Of a stretch of DNA of 64,000 bases, positions 47,190-57,899 are shown in pieces. Every line of letters begins with the position of its first letter. Positions within the stretch are counted from its first letter, which is position 1. This DNA is from Isoperla grammatica. Lineage: Eukaryota; Arthropoda; Insecta; Plecoptera; Perlodidae. The stretch is from contig OX246739.1 of NCBI GenBank assembly GCA_945910005.1, positions 74,349,523 to 74,413,522 of the forward strand, written 5' to 3'. The position numbers and the translations under genes are program-made. Under the pieces are notes generated by a model, which made no database searches, was not told where the DNA came from, and saw nothing but the letters and a program-made list of their open reading frames with translations.

Positions 47190-47463
47190 CAGGGGCGGAT
47201 CTAGCCTTGATTTATGGGGGGGGCGGTTTCATGGAAGGCGATTGCCAATTATTATAGGGGTGGGGGGGCTTAAGTGCATGCTTTATATACAAGTTTTGAG
47301 GAGTAATGTACATTATGTTTTTTTTTATCAATCACATTTTCAAAACATACTTTACTTCAGTCAATACTGACATTGTCACATTTTGGGTGAAGCAATAACA
47401 TAGTTGTCACTAAGGTTGACGTATAAACGAACAACACACGCAATATTTTTTTTTTTTTGATTT

Positions 47464-47930
47464 TGAGATAATTATGGAAGTTTCAGGGGTGTCATTCGGA
47501 AATAACGTAATTTCACACTAAGTATCGATTTGTAAGTGAACCTGAGAATATGCATTCAATTTGATTCCTTTAAATATAATCTCATTTACATCTCCTTTAA
47601 GGGTAGGTATACAAACAAACGTGCGTGACACCACAGATATTGAGATAATTACAGAAGTTAAACGGGCTGTCTGTGGAAAATTACCTAATGTCACACACTG
47701 TAGCGATTTGTTAGAGAACCAGAGTATATTCATTTAATTTGATTCTTGCCAATTAATTTCAATTAGATCTTGTTTAATCACATATAAACATACCTGCGAG
47801 ACATACTACAGATTTTGAGATAATTACGTAAGTTTAACGGGCTACCATTCGAAAATCACGTAATTTGACACATAGTAGCGATTTGTAAGAGAACCTGAGT
47901 ATGACATGCGCATACGTCGGCAGAGGCGGA
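47464..47930. repeat. Three diverged tandem repeats of about 176 bp
   Basis: TGAGATAATTA recurs at 47464, 47641 and 47816, and CGATTTGTAAG/TAG..GAACC at about 47525, 47703 and 47879, giving spacings of 175-178 bases. The copies are old (about 70 percent identity by eye). Confidence 0.75.
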
Positions 47931-48028
47931 TACAGGCTCGATTAGTTACACAAAGCATGGCAACTAAAGTTCGGTAACGACTCCAAAATAATAATTATTC
48001 AAACTTTCCATTTTTTCGGGGTCATGGG

Positions 48029-48584
48029 CAGTGGTGTATTCGAGCCTGGGTGGGCCTGGGCGCCGCCTAGGCACTTTTATTTGGAGGCTGGGCTAGCCCA
48101 GGTGCTTTTTAACAGCCAACAGCATATCATTACAATACATACACGAACGAGGTCCTACATTGCTAAACAAAGAACAACCAGGCGTAAATAAAAACATCTT
48201 ATATAATTGAAGCAGCAAAATAAACATGACCAAATATACATAGCTTCAAAACGATGGACAGAAGAAATAGGTTTTTGTTGCAGGTATCAAATTTGATAGT
48301 TGTTATACCCCTTGTGGATAATTAAAAACGACGATTTCATTGTTCTATCTGACAGACTACACTATGGGGCTAATTAACATCGATAAATTCAAAAGAGAAT
48401 TCTAAATACATGTATATGGCCTCTGAAGTTTTGCTCAAAAACGTCCCCTCAAGTTCTTTAACCCTGTTCAATTTCTGTAACATCCTTTTCCACCCACTTA
48501 AATAACACCCCCCCCCCCCCCCCCCCCCCCGCCGTACGTAAATTCGATCGCCAAGGCACCTTATATTTAAGGAATACACCACTG
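48029..48584. mobile_element. Nested hAT MITE with 8-bp target duplication
   Basis: A 556-bp element with ends CAGTGGTGTATTC and GAATACACCACTG (perfect 13-bp reverse complements). Both sides carry the same 8-mer, GTCATGGG (48021-48028 and 48585-48592). An 8-bp duplication with CAG-type ends is diagnostic of the hAT superfamily. The left subterminal part is GC-rich (GGGCGCCGCCTAGGCAC). A C23 tract lies at 48508-48530. No transposase ORF is present. Confidence 0.92.
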
Positions 48585-48592
48585 GTCATGGG

Positions 48593-48625
48593 GGGGGGCG
48601 ATCGCCCCCCCCCGCCCCCCCCCCC
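48593..48625. repeat. G tract turning into C tract
   Basis: A G run, the short word CGATCG, then C runs up to the right end of the outer element. The sequence is close to self-complementary and could form a GC hairpin. Confidence 0.85.
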
Positions 48626-48649
48626 TGTATCCGCCCCTGGTGTGGATGG

Positions 48650-49319
48650 AAGTTTCTCTCATCAATGTCACCCTACAAATATTTCTAATGTTTTTTAATT
48701 AACTGTAGCTATTTTTACATTCGGAAGCAGGTGCAACAAATATTGTCTCTAACGAGGTATACAAAAATATTCTATACAAATAAATATGGTGGGATACATG
48801 TTTGCGTCCATTTTGTATCACGTGACTTCCTCACGTACAACATACATCAGTCGTCACGTCTTCATGTCATGGAAATACAGAGATTTGTAGTTTCTAAACA
48901 GATGATAACAGAATCGCATTTTATGAGATACATACTTTCTTTTTAAATGGTCACTTTAAACTATACACAAACAATGTTTCATGAGTTATTAAAAGTAAAC
49001 AGTATAATAAAATATTTTCTATCTTTATCACTATTATAGTGTCATTCGCTCTCATGATATATCAAGAGTATGTATCTATACTTCTTCCTCTGTATCAATA
49101 TTGTGTTACAAATAAAGTGACAAGTGTGGCTTATCCCTTGTCCAGTTGAACCAATGAAAGACAGGATGATCCTACTCCTTCAGCCACGCTCGGACCGTTG
49201 TCATATCATGTTACTTCTCCAATATACACCCACAACATATCAGGTTCACATCATCCCTTCGTCATTCTTGCATCACCACTCCCCACTCTCCCACTATAGA
49301 AATCTTGTTGGATAGAAAA
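48650..49319. other. Unique DNA
   Basis: No gene recognised. Confidence 0.4.
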
Positions 49320-50028
49320 TCTAAAGTCCTTTGCAACTAAAGAAAAATCCCAGGTAAAGTCGTCGTACAACATCTTCGGTAATGCTATGCTTCCGTCACG
49401 GGGTGGGTGAGCGGCAGCCAACCAGCGGCCGTGGCTAATTCAAATACCTGCTCGGGTTGGCCGAGACCGGTAAACACGTCATTGATTGATGACGAAAGCA
49501 TTACCGAAGTTATTGTACGACGAATTTTATTAAGAACTTTACACTCTTTCTGACCACCTCCACTCGGTACGGGTGAGAGTGCTCGGGAGCAATTGGAATG
49601 CGGTAGACCTTAGACCCACCGATCCAGGTAGCATTGTTAAAATTAGCAATCTTTTCATGTAGTTAAATGTTATAATGTCTCATTTATTTTCAGATATATC
49701 ACGAAAAATGCATATAAAATTAACTTTATACTTTTATAATAACTTGAAAACTGTCAATTTTAGACCAGTGCACTTGGTATCATTATAATTTCAAAATTGA
49801 CAGTTTTTCAAGTTATTTTAAAAATACAAAGTTAATTTTGCTAATTTTGTTAATTTTGCGTGATTATACCATAATATATCTAAAAATAAATGAGAAAAAT
49901 TGCTATTTTTAACAATGACACCTCAATTCGATGGATCTATTCCAATCGCAGCCGAGGACTCTCACTCGTGCCGAGTGGAGGTGGTAAACATTTCTTGACA
50001 TTCTTCTTGAGTTGCAAAGGACTTTACA
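49320..50028. mobile_element. Fold-back element of about 0.7 kb
   Basis: The outer arms start TAAAGTCCTTTGCAAC (49322) and end GTTGCAAAGGACTTTA (50011). Inner parts also pair: ACCACCTCCACTCGG (49554) with CCGAGTGGAGGTGGT (about 49970), and AACTTGAAAACTGTCAATTTT with the reverse copy near 49800. The left arm is interrupted by a separate element at 49361-49522. The right arm is uninterrupted, so the insertion came after the palindrome formed. Confidence 0.85.
49361..49522. mobile_element. Small inverted-repeat element nested in the fold-back
   Basis: 162 bp with termini CGTCGTACAACATCTTCGG and CCGAAGTTATTGTACGACG. Arms of about 38 bases continue through GGTAATGC..TTCCGTCA against TGACGAAAGCATTACC. 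The middle is GC-rich (CAACCAGCGGCCGTGGC). Confidence 0.8.
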
Positions 50029-50029
50029 T

Positions 50030-50955
50030 CGAGGAATTCCTATCTTTATAGGCGATGCATCAGAGTGTGAGGCCAACTCGCTACACGGGAGACCATTTCA
50101 GATTATTATAATCATAACCTGACAGGATCCTATATCGTGTGATCGTCTAACGCTCTGAAGCAACAGCGAAGGTAATGTCAAACCATTCTTTTTCTAGTGT
50201 TGACTTGTTTTATTGACTTCTAAACAGATTAGAAGGTAAGCGAATTAATTTGCACGTTATTTATATAATTAATTTTAAAGAATGTATTTTCAAAATTTTT
50301 AGTTATCTTTCACGGAGATTTTCAAAATGCATGCAAAATTATATTTCCAATAAAAAAAAAAACTTGAATACAGGAAACAGGTTAGAATTTCTGAAATACT
50401 CCTCATCAGCTTCACAAAACTCGATTTACCGATACATTTAATAAAGCCGAGTATTTCTGGTAGAAGATATACATTTCAAAATTGTTTCAAATGTTTGCTA
50501 ACTGTTACCTTGTATAATTATTATTAACTCTTTTCCCCGGAATGTACAATTACGATCCAACGAGGAATGCGCGGTGGATTCAATAATTAAAAAGAGCCAA
50601 CGAAATACCACAAGAGCATACGGTATGGAACATCCGTTCAGATGTTTTTATGGCAGATCGCAATGTAATATACAATTACAAATAATAAGCAATAAGTAGA
50701 TCTATTACTCTAAAAACATAATTTGTTCTTATATGACTCATAATACATTATTAGATCGAGTGAACAGTGTTTTAACTTAGGAAATGCATAACATATGTGT
50801 TAAGTCTACCTAAAATGTGGATACTGTTTTCGAGTCTAATTTGAGATTATCAGTTTTCTCCATTTGTAGCCTTCACACTATAGAAATCGTACTGGCCCAA
50901 ACACAATATTCATCTGAGCAATGTAATAATAATACTTTGTAATTAAACTTGCCCG
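50030..50955. other. AT-rich intergenic DNA
   Basis: No gene recognised. Confidence 0.4.
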
Positions 50956-50957
50956 GA

Positions 50958-51160
50958 ACAGCATATCTGTCTCTTCAGGTGACTAACTAGTTGAAGGGTG
51001 GGAAGATAATGTCCAAGGATTATTTAATAGTTCTCATTGCACTCGCTTTTTCCTGAGGAAAACATTGATAAAACCTTCAATCAGGATTACCGGTGGCCGG
51101 TATCGAGCCGGCGACTATCTCGAACGAGAGTCTCGCGTTTTATCGCTAAGCCACACTATC
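50958..51160 (-). mobile_element. tRNA-derived SINE, family A, copy 2
   Basis: On the minus strand the head carries CTAAGCC..GCGAGACTCTCGTTCGAG and GGCTCGATACCGGCCACC. The body ends AGTTAGTCACCTGAAGAG. It is more diverged than the copies near 58 kb. Confidence 0.75.
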
Positions 51161-51197
51161 GGTATTCTTGTGCTGTCTATAACTGTCCACTGTTCCT

Positions 51198-51862
51198 CTG
51201 GCGTGATATAACGTAACTGTCAGCCAGTGCTCCATTGATAACACCGTTGTATTCGCTACTCAAGAACCGTCATCATAGCAGACTCATAGCATCATAGCAG
51301 ACTCATAGCATCATAGCAGACTCATAGCAGACTCATAGCAGACTCATAGCATCATAGCAGACTCAGACATCATATCATCATAGCAGACTCATAGCATCAT
51401 AGCAGACTCATAGCAGGCTCATAGCATCATAGCAGACTCATAGCATCATAGCAGACTCATAGCAGACTCATAGCATCATAGCAGACTCATAGCATCATAT
51501 CAGACTCATAGCATCATAGCAGACTCATAGCAGACTCATAGCATCATATCATCATAGCAGACTCATAGCATCATAGCAGACTCATAGCAGACTCATAGCA
51601 TCATAGCAGACTCATAGCTGACTCATAGCATCATAGCAGACTCATAGCATCATATCAGACTCAAAGCATCATAGCAGACTCATAGCATCATATCATCATA
51701 GCAGACTCATAGCATCATGGCAGACTCATAGCATCATAGCAGACTCATAGCATCATAGCAGACTCATAGCATCATAGCAGACTCTGGCGAGATATAATGT
51801 AACTGTTAGCCAGGCTCCTTGGATAACACCGTTATATTTCACTACTCAAGAACCATAGCAGA
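51198..51862. repeat. 19/11-bp minisatellite between direct repeats
   Basis: The core (51271-51783) alternates AGACTCATAGCATCATAGC (19 bp) with the shorter AGACTCATAGC (11 bp) and occasional ATATCATC variants. The flanks 51198-51275 and 51784-51862 are copies of each other: each has GATATAA.GTAACTGT.AGCCAG, GATAACACCGTT and CTACTCAAGAACC. The minisatellite thus appears to have grown inside a duplicated segment of about 80 bp. Confidence 0.9.
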
Positions 51863-51869
51863 CTTCAGT

Positions 51870-52310
51870 TGAAAACCAGACTTCAAAAAACTTCGACACT
51901 TTGAGATTTTTCTTCTAACCATTCATTTGAATTATTTCGTTCAATGGATTTCATTCCTTCCGTTGCTATAGAAACAAACTAGTCTTTTTGTGGATTTAAC
52001 TTCAAAGCGACTTTGCTCATTTCATCTCTGCCATTCAGTGGAGTTGAAATCTTGAATATTATATTATATTTACTTCCTGAAATAAGCCATGCCTGATTTT
52101 ACACCAATGACAAACTTGAGGTTTCACGTCACATTACCTCGTCATTCTTCTGTATTTCTGTTCGAACATTGTTTTCTGTGGTGTAATAAGGGAATAGACT
52201 CGACTCATCAATCACAATCTGACGTCTGAGTCAACTTCCTCTGGTTTTAGCGCATCAATTCCAATTACGATCCTTCTTCCAACCTCCATCACATTTTTTT
52301 GTATTCTAGC
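51870..52310. other. AT-rich spacer
   Basis: Nothing recognised. Confidence 0.4.
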
Positions 52311-52314
52311 TGGT

Positions 52315-52882
52315 TACCTTACAATACCGAAGTTAAGCAACATCGGGCTGGATCTGTAGAAGAGAAGGTGACCGCTCTCCTCTCAAATACTCGAGGTTCA
52401 ATATCATTTCGTTAATTTTAACATTATCCATGTATGAATGAGATGGATGAATGAGATTTGTTTGGTTTAGCTTATATTATACACATTAGTTTAATTAATT
52501 TTAGTTAAATGTTAGTTTTGCTTGGACCGTATCGTTGCTCATGCTATTATTTTAGTAGATCCCCCCTCTTCATACTTCTTATTAGTTAGTATCATATTGT
52601 CCAGTGGGGTTTTAATTTTACCATGATTTATATTTATGCATCATTCACTTAAAATTATAATAATATCATTGTATACGTACACTATGATTATCTGTTACTC
52701 TAAGTGTTAGTTTATCTAAATCATAATTGAATATGTTTGTATCTATCTAGGAATTAAAATGAATATTATGTCTGTATTGTTATTGTATGTATCTTATAAA
52801 ATGGTTGGATGGTAGAGAATGCCTAACAGGCATTAATCCCGCCATAAATAAAGACGCTAATCAATCAATCAATCAATCAATC
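52315..52882 (+). mobile_element. Possible 5S-derived SINE with (AATC)n tail
   Basis: The head (52318-52395) resembles the internal promoter of 5S rRNA: CCGAAGTTAAGCAACATCGGGC against the 5S GGAAGCTAAGCAGGGTCGGGC, then GTGACCGC and AAATAC in 5S order. About 400 AT-rich bases follow, then a retroposon-type end (GCCTAACAGGCATTAATCCC, AATAAAGACGC) and six AATC units. SINEs with 5S heads (SINE3) are known in fish and other animals. The head match is only partial, so this may instead be a LINE 3' end next to a chance match. Confidence 0.45.
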
Positions 52883-52885
52883 AAC

Positions 52886-53399
52886 GTGCACTAGATTGGA
52901 GGGTTCGAATGCTTGTCTAACCGCTTCGTGCTTTTCGTCAAATAGGCTACTCGGCAGTCGAGGTGTAGGAACGGACTGGTCAAAGCCGATGGTCCCCGTG
53001 GTACTAATCGACAGGAGTAGGCTACGGCCGGAACACAATTTCCCCTCCTCCCCTTTGCATTATCATTAATCAATCGCCATAATATTTATTATACTTGAAC
53101 TATTGGGAATTCATTCATGTTGCAAATATAAAATAATCGATCACTTTTCACTTTGTTTAGTCTATAGTTGGTTATTCAGCGTGGAGATTTCACTCAGGAA
53201 TCTTTCCACACTTTTCTTTTCACCCAACATTATAATGTCGTCCCCATATCGTGAAATTTGTGGAGTTAATTGATATGTCAATATTCCTGTCGTCACACTT
53301 ATGGGTCAATCTTTCATGTGTTCCTTCCTCTATGTAAGTGGTTAAAGTTACAAAACGTGTAGAAGTATGAACGTGCGGGCAACACAAAGTATACACAAC
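52886..53399. other. Spacer with a possible retroposon fragment
   Basis: 52890-53060 is GC-richer (GATGGTCCCCGTGGTACTAA, TTTCCCCTCCTCCCC) and ends in AATCAATC, like a reversed or truncated retroposon tail. No gene is visible. Confidence 0.35.
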
Positions 53400-53412
53400 T
53401 ACACATAAGTTA

Positions 53413-53645
53413 ATAACACTCACCAGAACTCATTAACCGGAAGATGATATTATAAGTACAAAATTGTTCGGACAAACACGGCTAAAAACATTCACGCACT
53501 ACTCACCGCGTTATATTTCGGCAACATCCGTCGCCATCCTCAGCTCGCGTCTGAGGATGGCAACGGATGTCGCCGAAATATAACGCGGTGAGTAGTGCGT
53601 GAATGTTTTTAGCCGTGTTTGTCCGAACAATTTTTTACTTATAAT
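53413..53645. mobile_element. Palindromic element with 13-bp target duplication, copy 2
   Basis: 36 unpaired bases are followed by a palindrome (53449-53645) whose arms are about 90 bp with very few mismatches, flanked by the exact 13-mer TACACATAAGTTA (53400-53412 and 53645-53657). Each arm, read outward from the centre, contains CTGAGGAT, a 6-bp stem (GGCGAC/GTTGCC on the minus strand, loop GGAT) and GCCGAAATATAACGCGG. This order is that of a hammerhead ribozyme core (CUGANGA, stem II, GAAA), with one extra base. The architecture is the same as at 31576-31828. Confidence 0.7.
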
Positions 53646-53659
53646 ACACATAAGTTATA

Positions 53660-54400
53660 CTTCTAACCAACCCTAACTAATATATATTATAACTAGGGGC
53701 AGCGAGAAAAATAATGATGAAAGCATGTCAACGGGATGAAGAAAACAATTATATTTAAACTTACGTCCAAAATACGTTTGAGATAACGTTGACTGGGCAT
53801 TCAATGTTTAAATTCAGTCTCTACAACACACTTTACAAGACATCCCTACGATTACGAACCTAATTTTAGTGGATACTAAATCTACTCCAACTACATTATT
53901 TAAGAGTGTATGCTATGTGAAACGTCGAGGGGTCCCTTTGTGATTTATACATAATCATGTTTATACTTTCTATTTCATTTCCAAAGTTCCTCCTCGCGAT
54001 TGTACCTATACCTACCCACGTCAACAGACATGCAGCTTTATTATTTTTATCACACCTCACCAAATAAATTGTATGAATCAATCATACGCAATGACCGTAT
54101 ACAATTATTTCAAGAAAGATATGATCATTGAGGGTTCGTTTGGATACTTTTGCTTTCGGTTTTTGATACATTCTGTTTGTTTTTAACACGACCAATATTT
54201 GATGGATTATTTCCCCTAAAACTCCCTCTAACGAATCTCTTATCCGTTCTTTTTCTCTGGTCACATTTAACAAATTGTTCCTTCTTTTACCCAGCATCAT
54301 CAATCATCACATCTCTTAATGTTTTCTCGATTTCCTCAGTTTTTATATTCTTTTTGAAAGAAAGACCCTGATCGTAAAATATACTATACACCACAAAGAA
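53660..54400. other. AT-rich intergenic DNA
   Basis: No gene recognised. Confidence 0.4.
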
Positions 54401-54401
54401 G

Positions 54402-54418
54402 CCCCCCCCCCCCCCCCC
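54402..54418. repeat. C17 tract
   Basis: Seventeen consecutive C residues. Confidence 0.95.
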
Positions 54419-54547
54419 ACGCAAAAAACAAACCCCTCCGTCACTCATTCACTTCCGACCTAATCCAATCGAAATTTCATAACAAGGTCCCACAATTAAT
54501 CTTGCAGGCATTTATTACATTCGAAGCCAGCGTATAATGCAAGCGTT

Positions 54548-54712
54548 GATTGGGCGTTGGTCTAGTAAACCGCGGTCACTGCGTTCCAGGTTCGAATCCT
54601 GGCTTGGGCATGGATGTCATATGGCGTTTTTTCATCATCATAATCAACCACTCTTCGTCTCGATTACCATTGTTGTAAAATGTAAGAGGTAAAGCCTAAA
54701 CATCATCATCAT
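54548..54712 (+). mobile_element. tRNA-derived SINE, family B, copy 2
   Basis: A better preserved head than copy 1: A-box-like GGGCGTTGGTCTAGTAAACC and B box AGGTTCGAATCCTGG. Then CTTGGGCATGGATGTCATAT, CTTCGTCTCGATTACC and AAAGCCTAAACATCATCATC follow. Confidence 0.8.
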
Positions 54713-54719
54713 GTTGCAT

Positions 54720-55077
54720 TGTGAATTAATCAAGTCGAGCCAATACATGTTTTGACCATTTATCAAGTAATAACATCGTCTTACAACACGCTAGTTGCTG
54801 CAAACCGAGTAACATTCGTGTACACCTTTCCCCTTTGCCTCAACATTGAACAAAGGCCAACATTTTGTATAACGACCATTGATAACATCCCCTTGGAATG
54901 TCTTTATGATTCATTGTGCAGGTTTTTTCTATTCTTGAGCAATGATTAATGGTCTAGGCAAGGCTACGAAAAATGCGCCTCGAACGTTGTAACTCACAAA
55001 CTGGTGTGATTTCTTACTAAATCTGACAAAGATTGGTATTTGCTTGGTTTTTTACATTGCCAAAGTCATCTACAGTC
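54720..55077. other. Spacer
   Basis: Nothing recognised. Confidence 0.4.
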
Positions 55078-55215
55078 TTCCCGGAATAACCTTACACATG
55101 CTTCGTCAAAGACGAGTGGTTCGTGGCCAATCAGCGGCACCAGTTGAAATAGCGATCGCTGATTGGCCACGAGTCACTCGTCTTGAGGAACGCATTTGTA
55201 AGGTTGTTCCGGGAC
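55078..55215. mobile_element. Short inverted-repeat MITE
   Basis: Termini TCCCGGAATAACCTTACA and TGTAAGGTTGTTCCGGGA. The arms continue to GTGGCCAATCAGCG/CGCTGATTGGCCAC with a short central loop. No target duplication is certain. Confidence 0.8.
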
Positions 55216-55460
55216 ATGTATAGTAATATTTGCAACTTGTATTAAAAATATCGAACAAATCATTCAGTGTTGAGGAAGATGTGATCTCAACTCCCTCCGA
55301 TGGTTCGTGTGATTTGATTGGCCGTCGCCAGGGCCACAAGAAAACAAGGAAATGCCACTTAAGTGGTTGACATGCAAAATACTTAATAGTTGAAACGAGT
55401 GATTGCACGGTTTCCTCGCCACGATCCTGTATTATAACTAGAGAGTTGGCTGGGTGGTTT

Positions 55461-55503
55461 GTTGTTGAGTGCGTTCATATTGTTGTTGAGTGCGTTCATA
55501 TTT
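55461..55503. repeat. 21-bp tandem duplication
   Basis: GTTGTTGAGTGCGTTCATATT occurs twice in a row. Confidence 0.9.
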
Positions 55504-55584
55504 CACGCTTACAAGAAGTTTCACCTGAACAGATATCCAAGTATTGTTGGTTCATTTCCCGTCGATAAATGTTAGTAATAAATA

Positions 55585-55774
55585 CAAAATAAATTCACAT
55601 TTAGAGTCTACCCACTCAGTAACTTCACTGTTTTCAGTGGGAGACTTTAAATTAAAGCGATTAAATCAACCCTGTAGGCTCCGAACATCATCGACGAGTG
55701 AGCGATAACCAATCAAAGATTGATACTTCAAAAATGGAATATATGAGTTAGTGATTGGTTATCAGTGATTGGAC
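55585..55774 (-). repeat. Dispersed repeat family C, copy 3
   Basis: On the minus strand it carries GATTGGTTATCGCTCACTCG, GCCTACAGGGTTGATTTAA, ACTGAGTGGGTAGACTC and GTGAATTTATTT, collinear with the other two copies. Confidence 0.8.
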
Positions 55775-55779
55775 GAAGA

Positions 55780-57635
55780 AATACCATCCTCTGATTTAGT
55801 CTTCATAAAATAAGTGGAAGCCTTTTGCAAAAAATTGGCAGTTTCTACTCGACAGACATGAATTCTAGCAACAATGTAATGTAGTAACAATGGCGAATGC
55901 GATGTAATAGTAATTCGCGTGTGACGTCACTTGACTGCACACTGAACTTTACCGGCTGACCTTTCGCTTGACGCCGAAATGATGAAATATTTCTATTCAT
56001 AGACACATTCTTTTCTTCCTACCCGTTCATTATATTCCTGTACGTGAATAGAAATCTGGCTCGGGGCGCATTTTACCTCCTGACGATCGAGGCGACAGAA
56101 TACGGGCATATTAAATACGTCACTCACCGAGGGCGTTGCTAGAATACGTAGGTGCATGGTGATTTACTATATAGACGAAATTGTGTTTATTTTCAACGCT
56201 TGTAATCAATTCATCCACATAAAGGTTTTTGTACAAGTACATGCGGTAAAAAACAACTTCTAAGCAATTATTATGTTGTACGGTAGGGGGCGGGGGGGGG
56301 GGGGGGTCAACGGAATACTGTTTCCGAAATATTTCCTCTCCACAATTGCAGACACACACGCATAGCACGCTTACTATGTGTGTGACTTGTTTTCAAGATA
56401 ATGGCAACAATTCATAAATTTTCTGAATTGAGTTTTTTTGTTTCGTTGTTATTGATTCTTTAATGGCCCGCTTTATCATCGCACATAAAGGTATTAACAC
56501 AACTGCGCAACAAGTATTCATTGAACCCATTATTTAATATCTTTAGTACTCTTTGTGTCACAACGGGCGGCCAAGTACTCATTATACCTCTACTCGACTC
56601 CCTATGGATTCTACTGACCTAGTTTGTCTAGAACCTTAGAACGTAGCAAGCTTTAGTTATTACGGACTTGTGCAATATTACATTTACCATGTTTACTCCG
56701 TCTAAACCAGTTAGCTGACGTATGAACTCAACTATTTCTAGTTGCATATAACATGAAGGAATAGGCAAAAAGTACAGATCATGTTTCTATTTTGGTTTCT
56801 TGTGTTACCGGTGCTCACCGAATAAATGGCCACACTCAGCCCACTAATGTATTTTCATCTGCCTTTGTGTCATATATTCATCAATGTTTTGTAATTGGTA
56901 TTTGACATTGCATTGATTAGCCAGCTTTGCATAATGTACATATTAACAATTACACTCAGCGGGGTAGATTAAATCTGGAGTGGATACGTATTCCATAGTA
57001 AACATTGTGTGGTCTATGAGGCAGGTACAATTAGGGACGCTGAGGTTCATTGGTATCGATTGATATTAATTAATTCTAGGAATGTCAGTCTAGTTATCCG
57101 TAATCACTCTCATTAGAGACAACTGATTTACGTGGTAAATACACTACAATTACTTGTTGGTATAAACTCTGCAGTGAAAAACAAGTTACTTGTCTGCTGT
57201 GCTGTCCAACGTACATTGTGTGACCACAATAACGCAGAATACTAAATACAACTATTTGAAAAATACATAATACATACACAGAATTTTAACTATTACAAAG
57301 TGCCAGTTATTTAATAATAAGTAATTTTTCATAAAATTGCAATTATTCCATAACAATTTCAGATGCCTTTATAAACCAATTATTGAAAATACATTAGACA
57401 CAGTTATGCAGCTGTATATAATGCTTCGTGAATAAAGTAAACCGCATCTTGGATGTTTTAATACAACATTTTATCTGGGTATTTCAATGAGACGTCAGGT
57501 ACGCATGTTTGTATAGTGATGCCCATAACGTGTCATGAGAAACGTGTGCAATCTGGGGTGACAGCACTTCGGTCAAACGTTATTCATTAATTCAAAAGCG
57601 TCAAAGGCAATGGCTACAAATACGAAGAACGGGAA
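55780..57635. other. AT-rich intergenic DNA
   Basis: No gene recognised. A G tract lies at 56286-56306. Confidence 0.45.
56286..56306. repeat. G tract
   Basis: A run of G with a single C near its start. Confidence 0.95.
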
Positions 57636-57680
57636 GTGAACTCGGGTCTTCCACCACGCGACAGCGTTGACCAGTTGATC
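57628..57680 (-). mobile_element. tRNA-like sequence, probable SINE remnant
   Basis: On the minus strand, GATCAACTGGTCAACGCTG resembles an A box and CCCGAGTTCACTTCCCG a diverged B box, with 25 bases between. No body was identified. Confidence 0.35.
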
Positions 57681-57706
57681 CCCTCCCCCCCCCCCCCCCC
57701 CCCCCC
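57680..57706. repeat. C tract
   Basis: A C run with one T. It joins the tRNA-like sequence to the SINE that follows. Confidence 0.95.
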
Positions 57707-57711
57707 TCCAC

Positions 57712-57884
57712 CTTTACCTGATATGCCCCTCTTCAGGTGACTATCAAGGTATGTTAGTTAATGTGTTCGGATTGCTGGAAAGGAGCTTTACCACTGGGAA
57801 GAACCTTCAATCAGTATTGCCGGTGGCCGGAATCAAACTGGTGACCTCCCGACCCGAATTAGACTTCTATCGCGGTTTGGTTGA
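57712..57884 (-). mobile_element. tRNA-derived SINE, family A, copy 3 (shortened)
   Basis: Tail CACCTGAAGAGGGGCATATC and head GGTGGCCGGAATCAAAC (plus orientation) of family A, with an internal deletion relative to copy 4. It lies directly beside copy 4 in the same orientation. Confidence 0.8.
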
Positions 57885-57899
57885 GATATAATATTTTTT

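Larger units (their letters stand above)
47190..48639. mobile_element. Composite hAT-like element (outer)
   Basis: The left terminus is CAGGGGCGGATCTAG. The right terminus, in reverse complement, is CAGGGGCGGATACAGG. A second left-type terminus, CAGAGGCGGATACAGG, lies inside at 47921. Flanking 8-mers (ATCAGTAT, GTGTGGAT) do not match, so the true pairing of ends is unresolved. The interior has three diverged direct repeats of about 176 bp and the nested element at 48029-48584. The termini resemble non-autonomous hAT-type transposons; no transposase is seen. Confidence 0.6.

Noticed and set aside
52318..52395. A genuine 5S rRNA gene
   Set aside because: Only the central promoter-like part matches; the 5' third and the terminal stem are missing.
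53449..53645. A demonstrated active hammerhead ribozyme
   Set aside because: The core has an extra base before stem II and stems I and III cannot be assigned with confidence; only a resemblance is reported.
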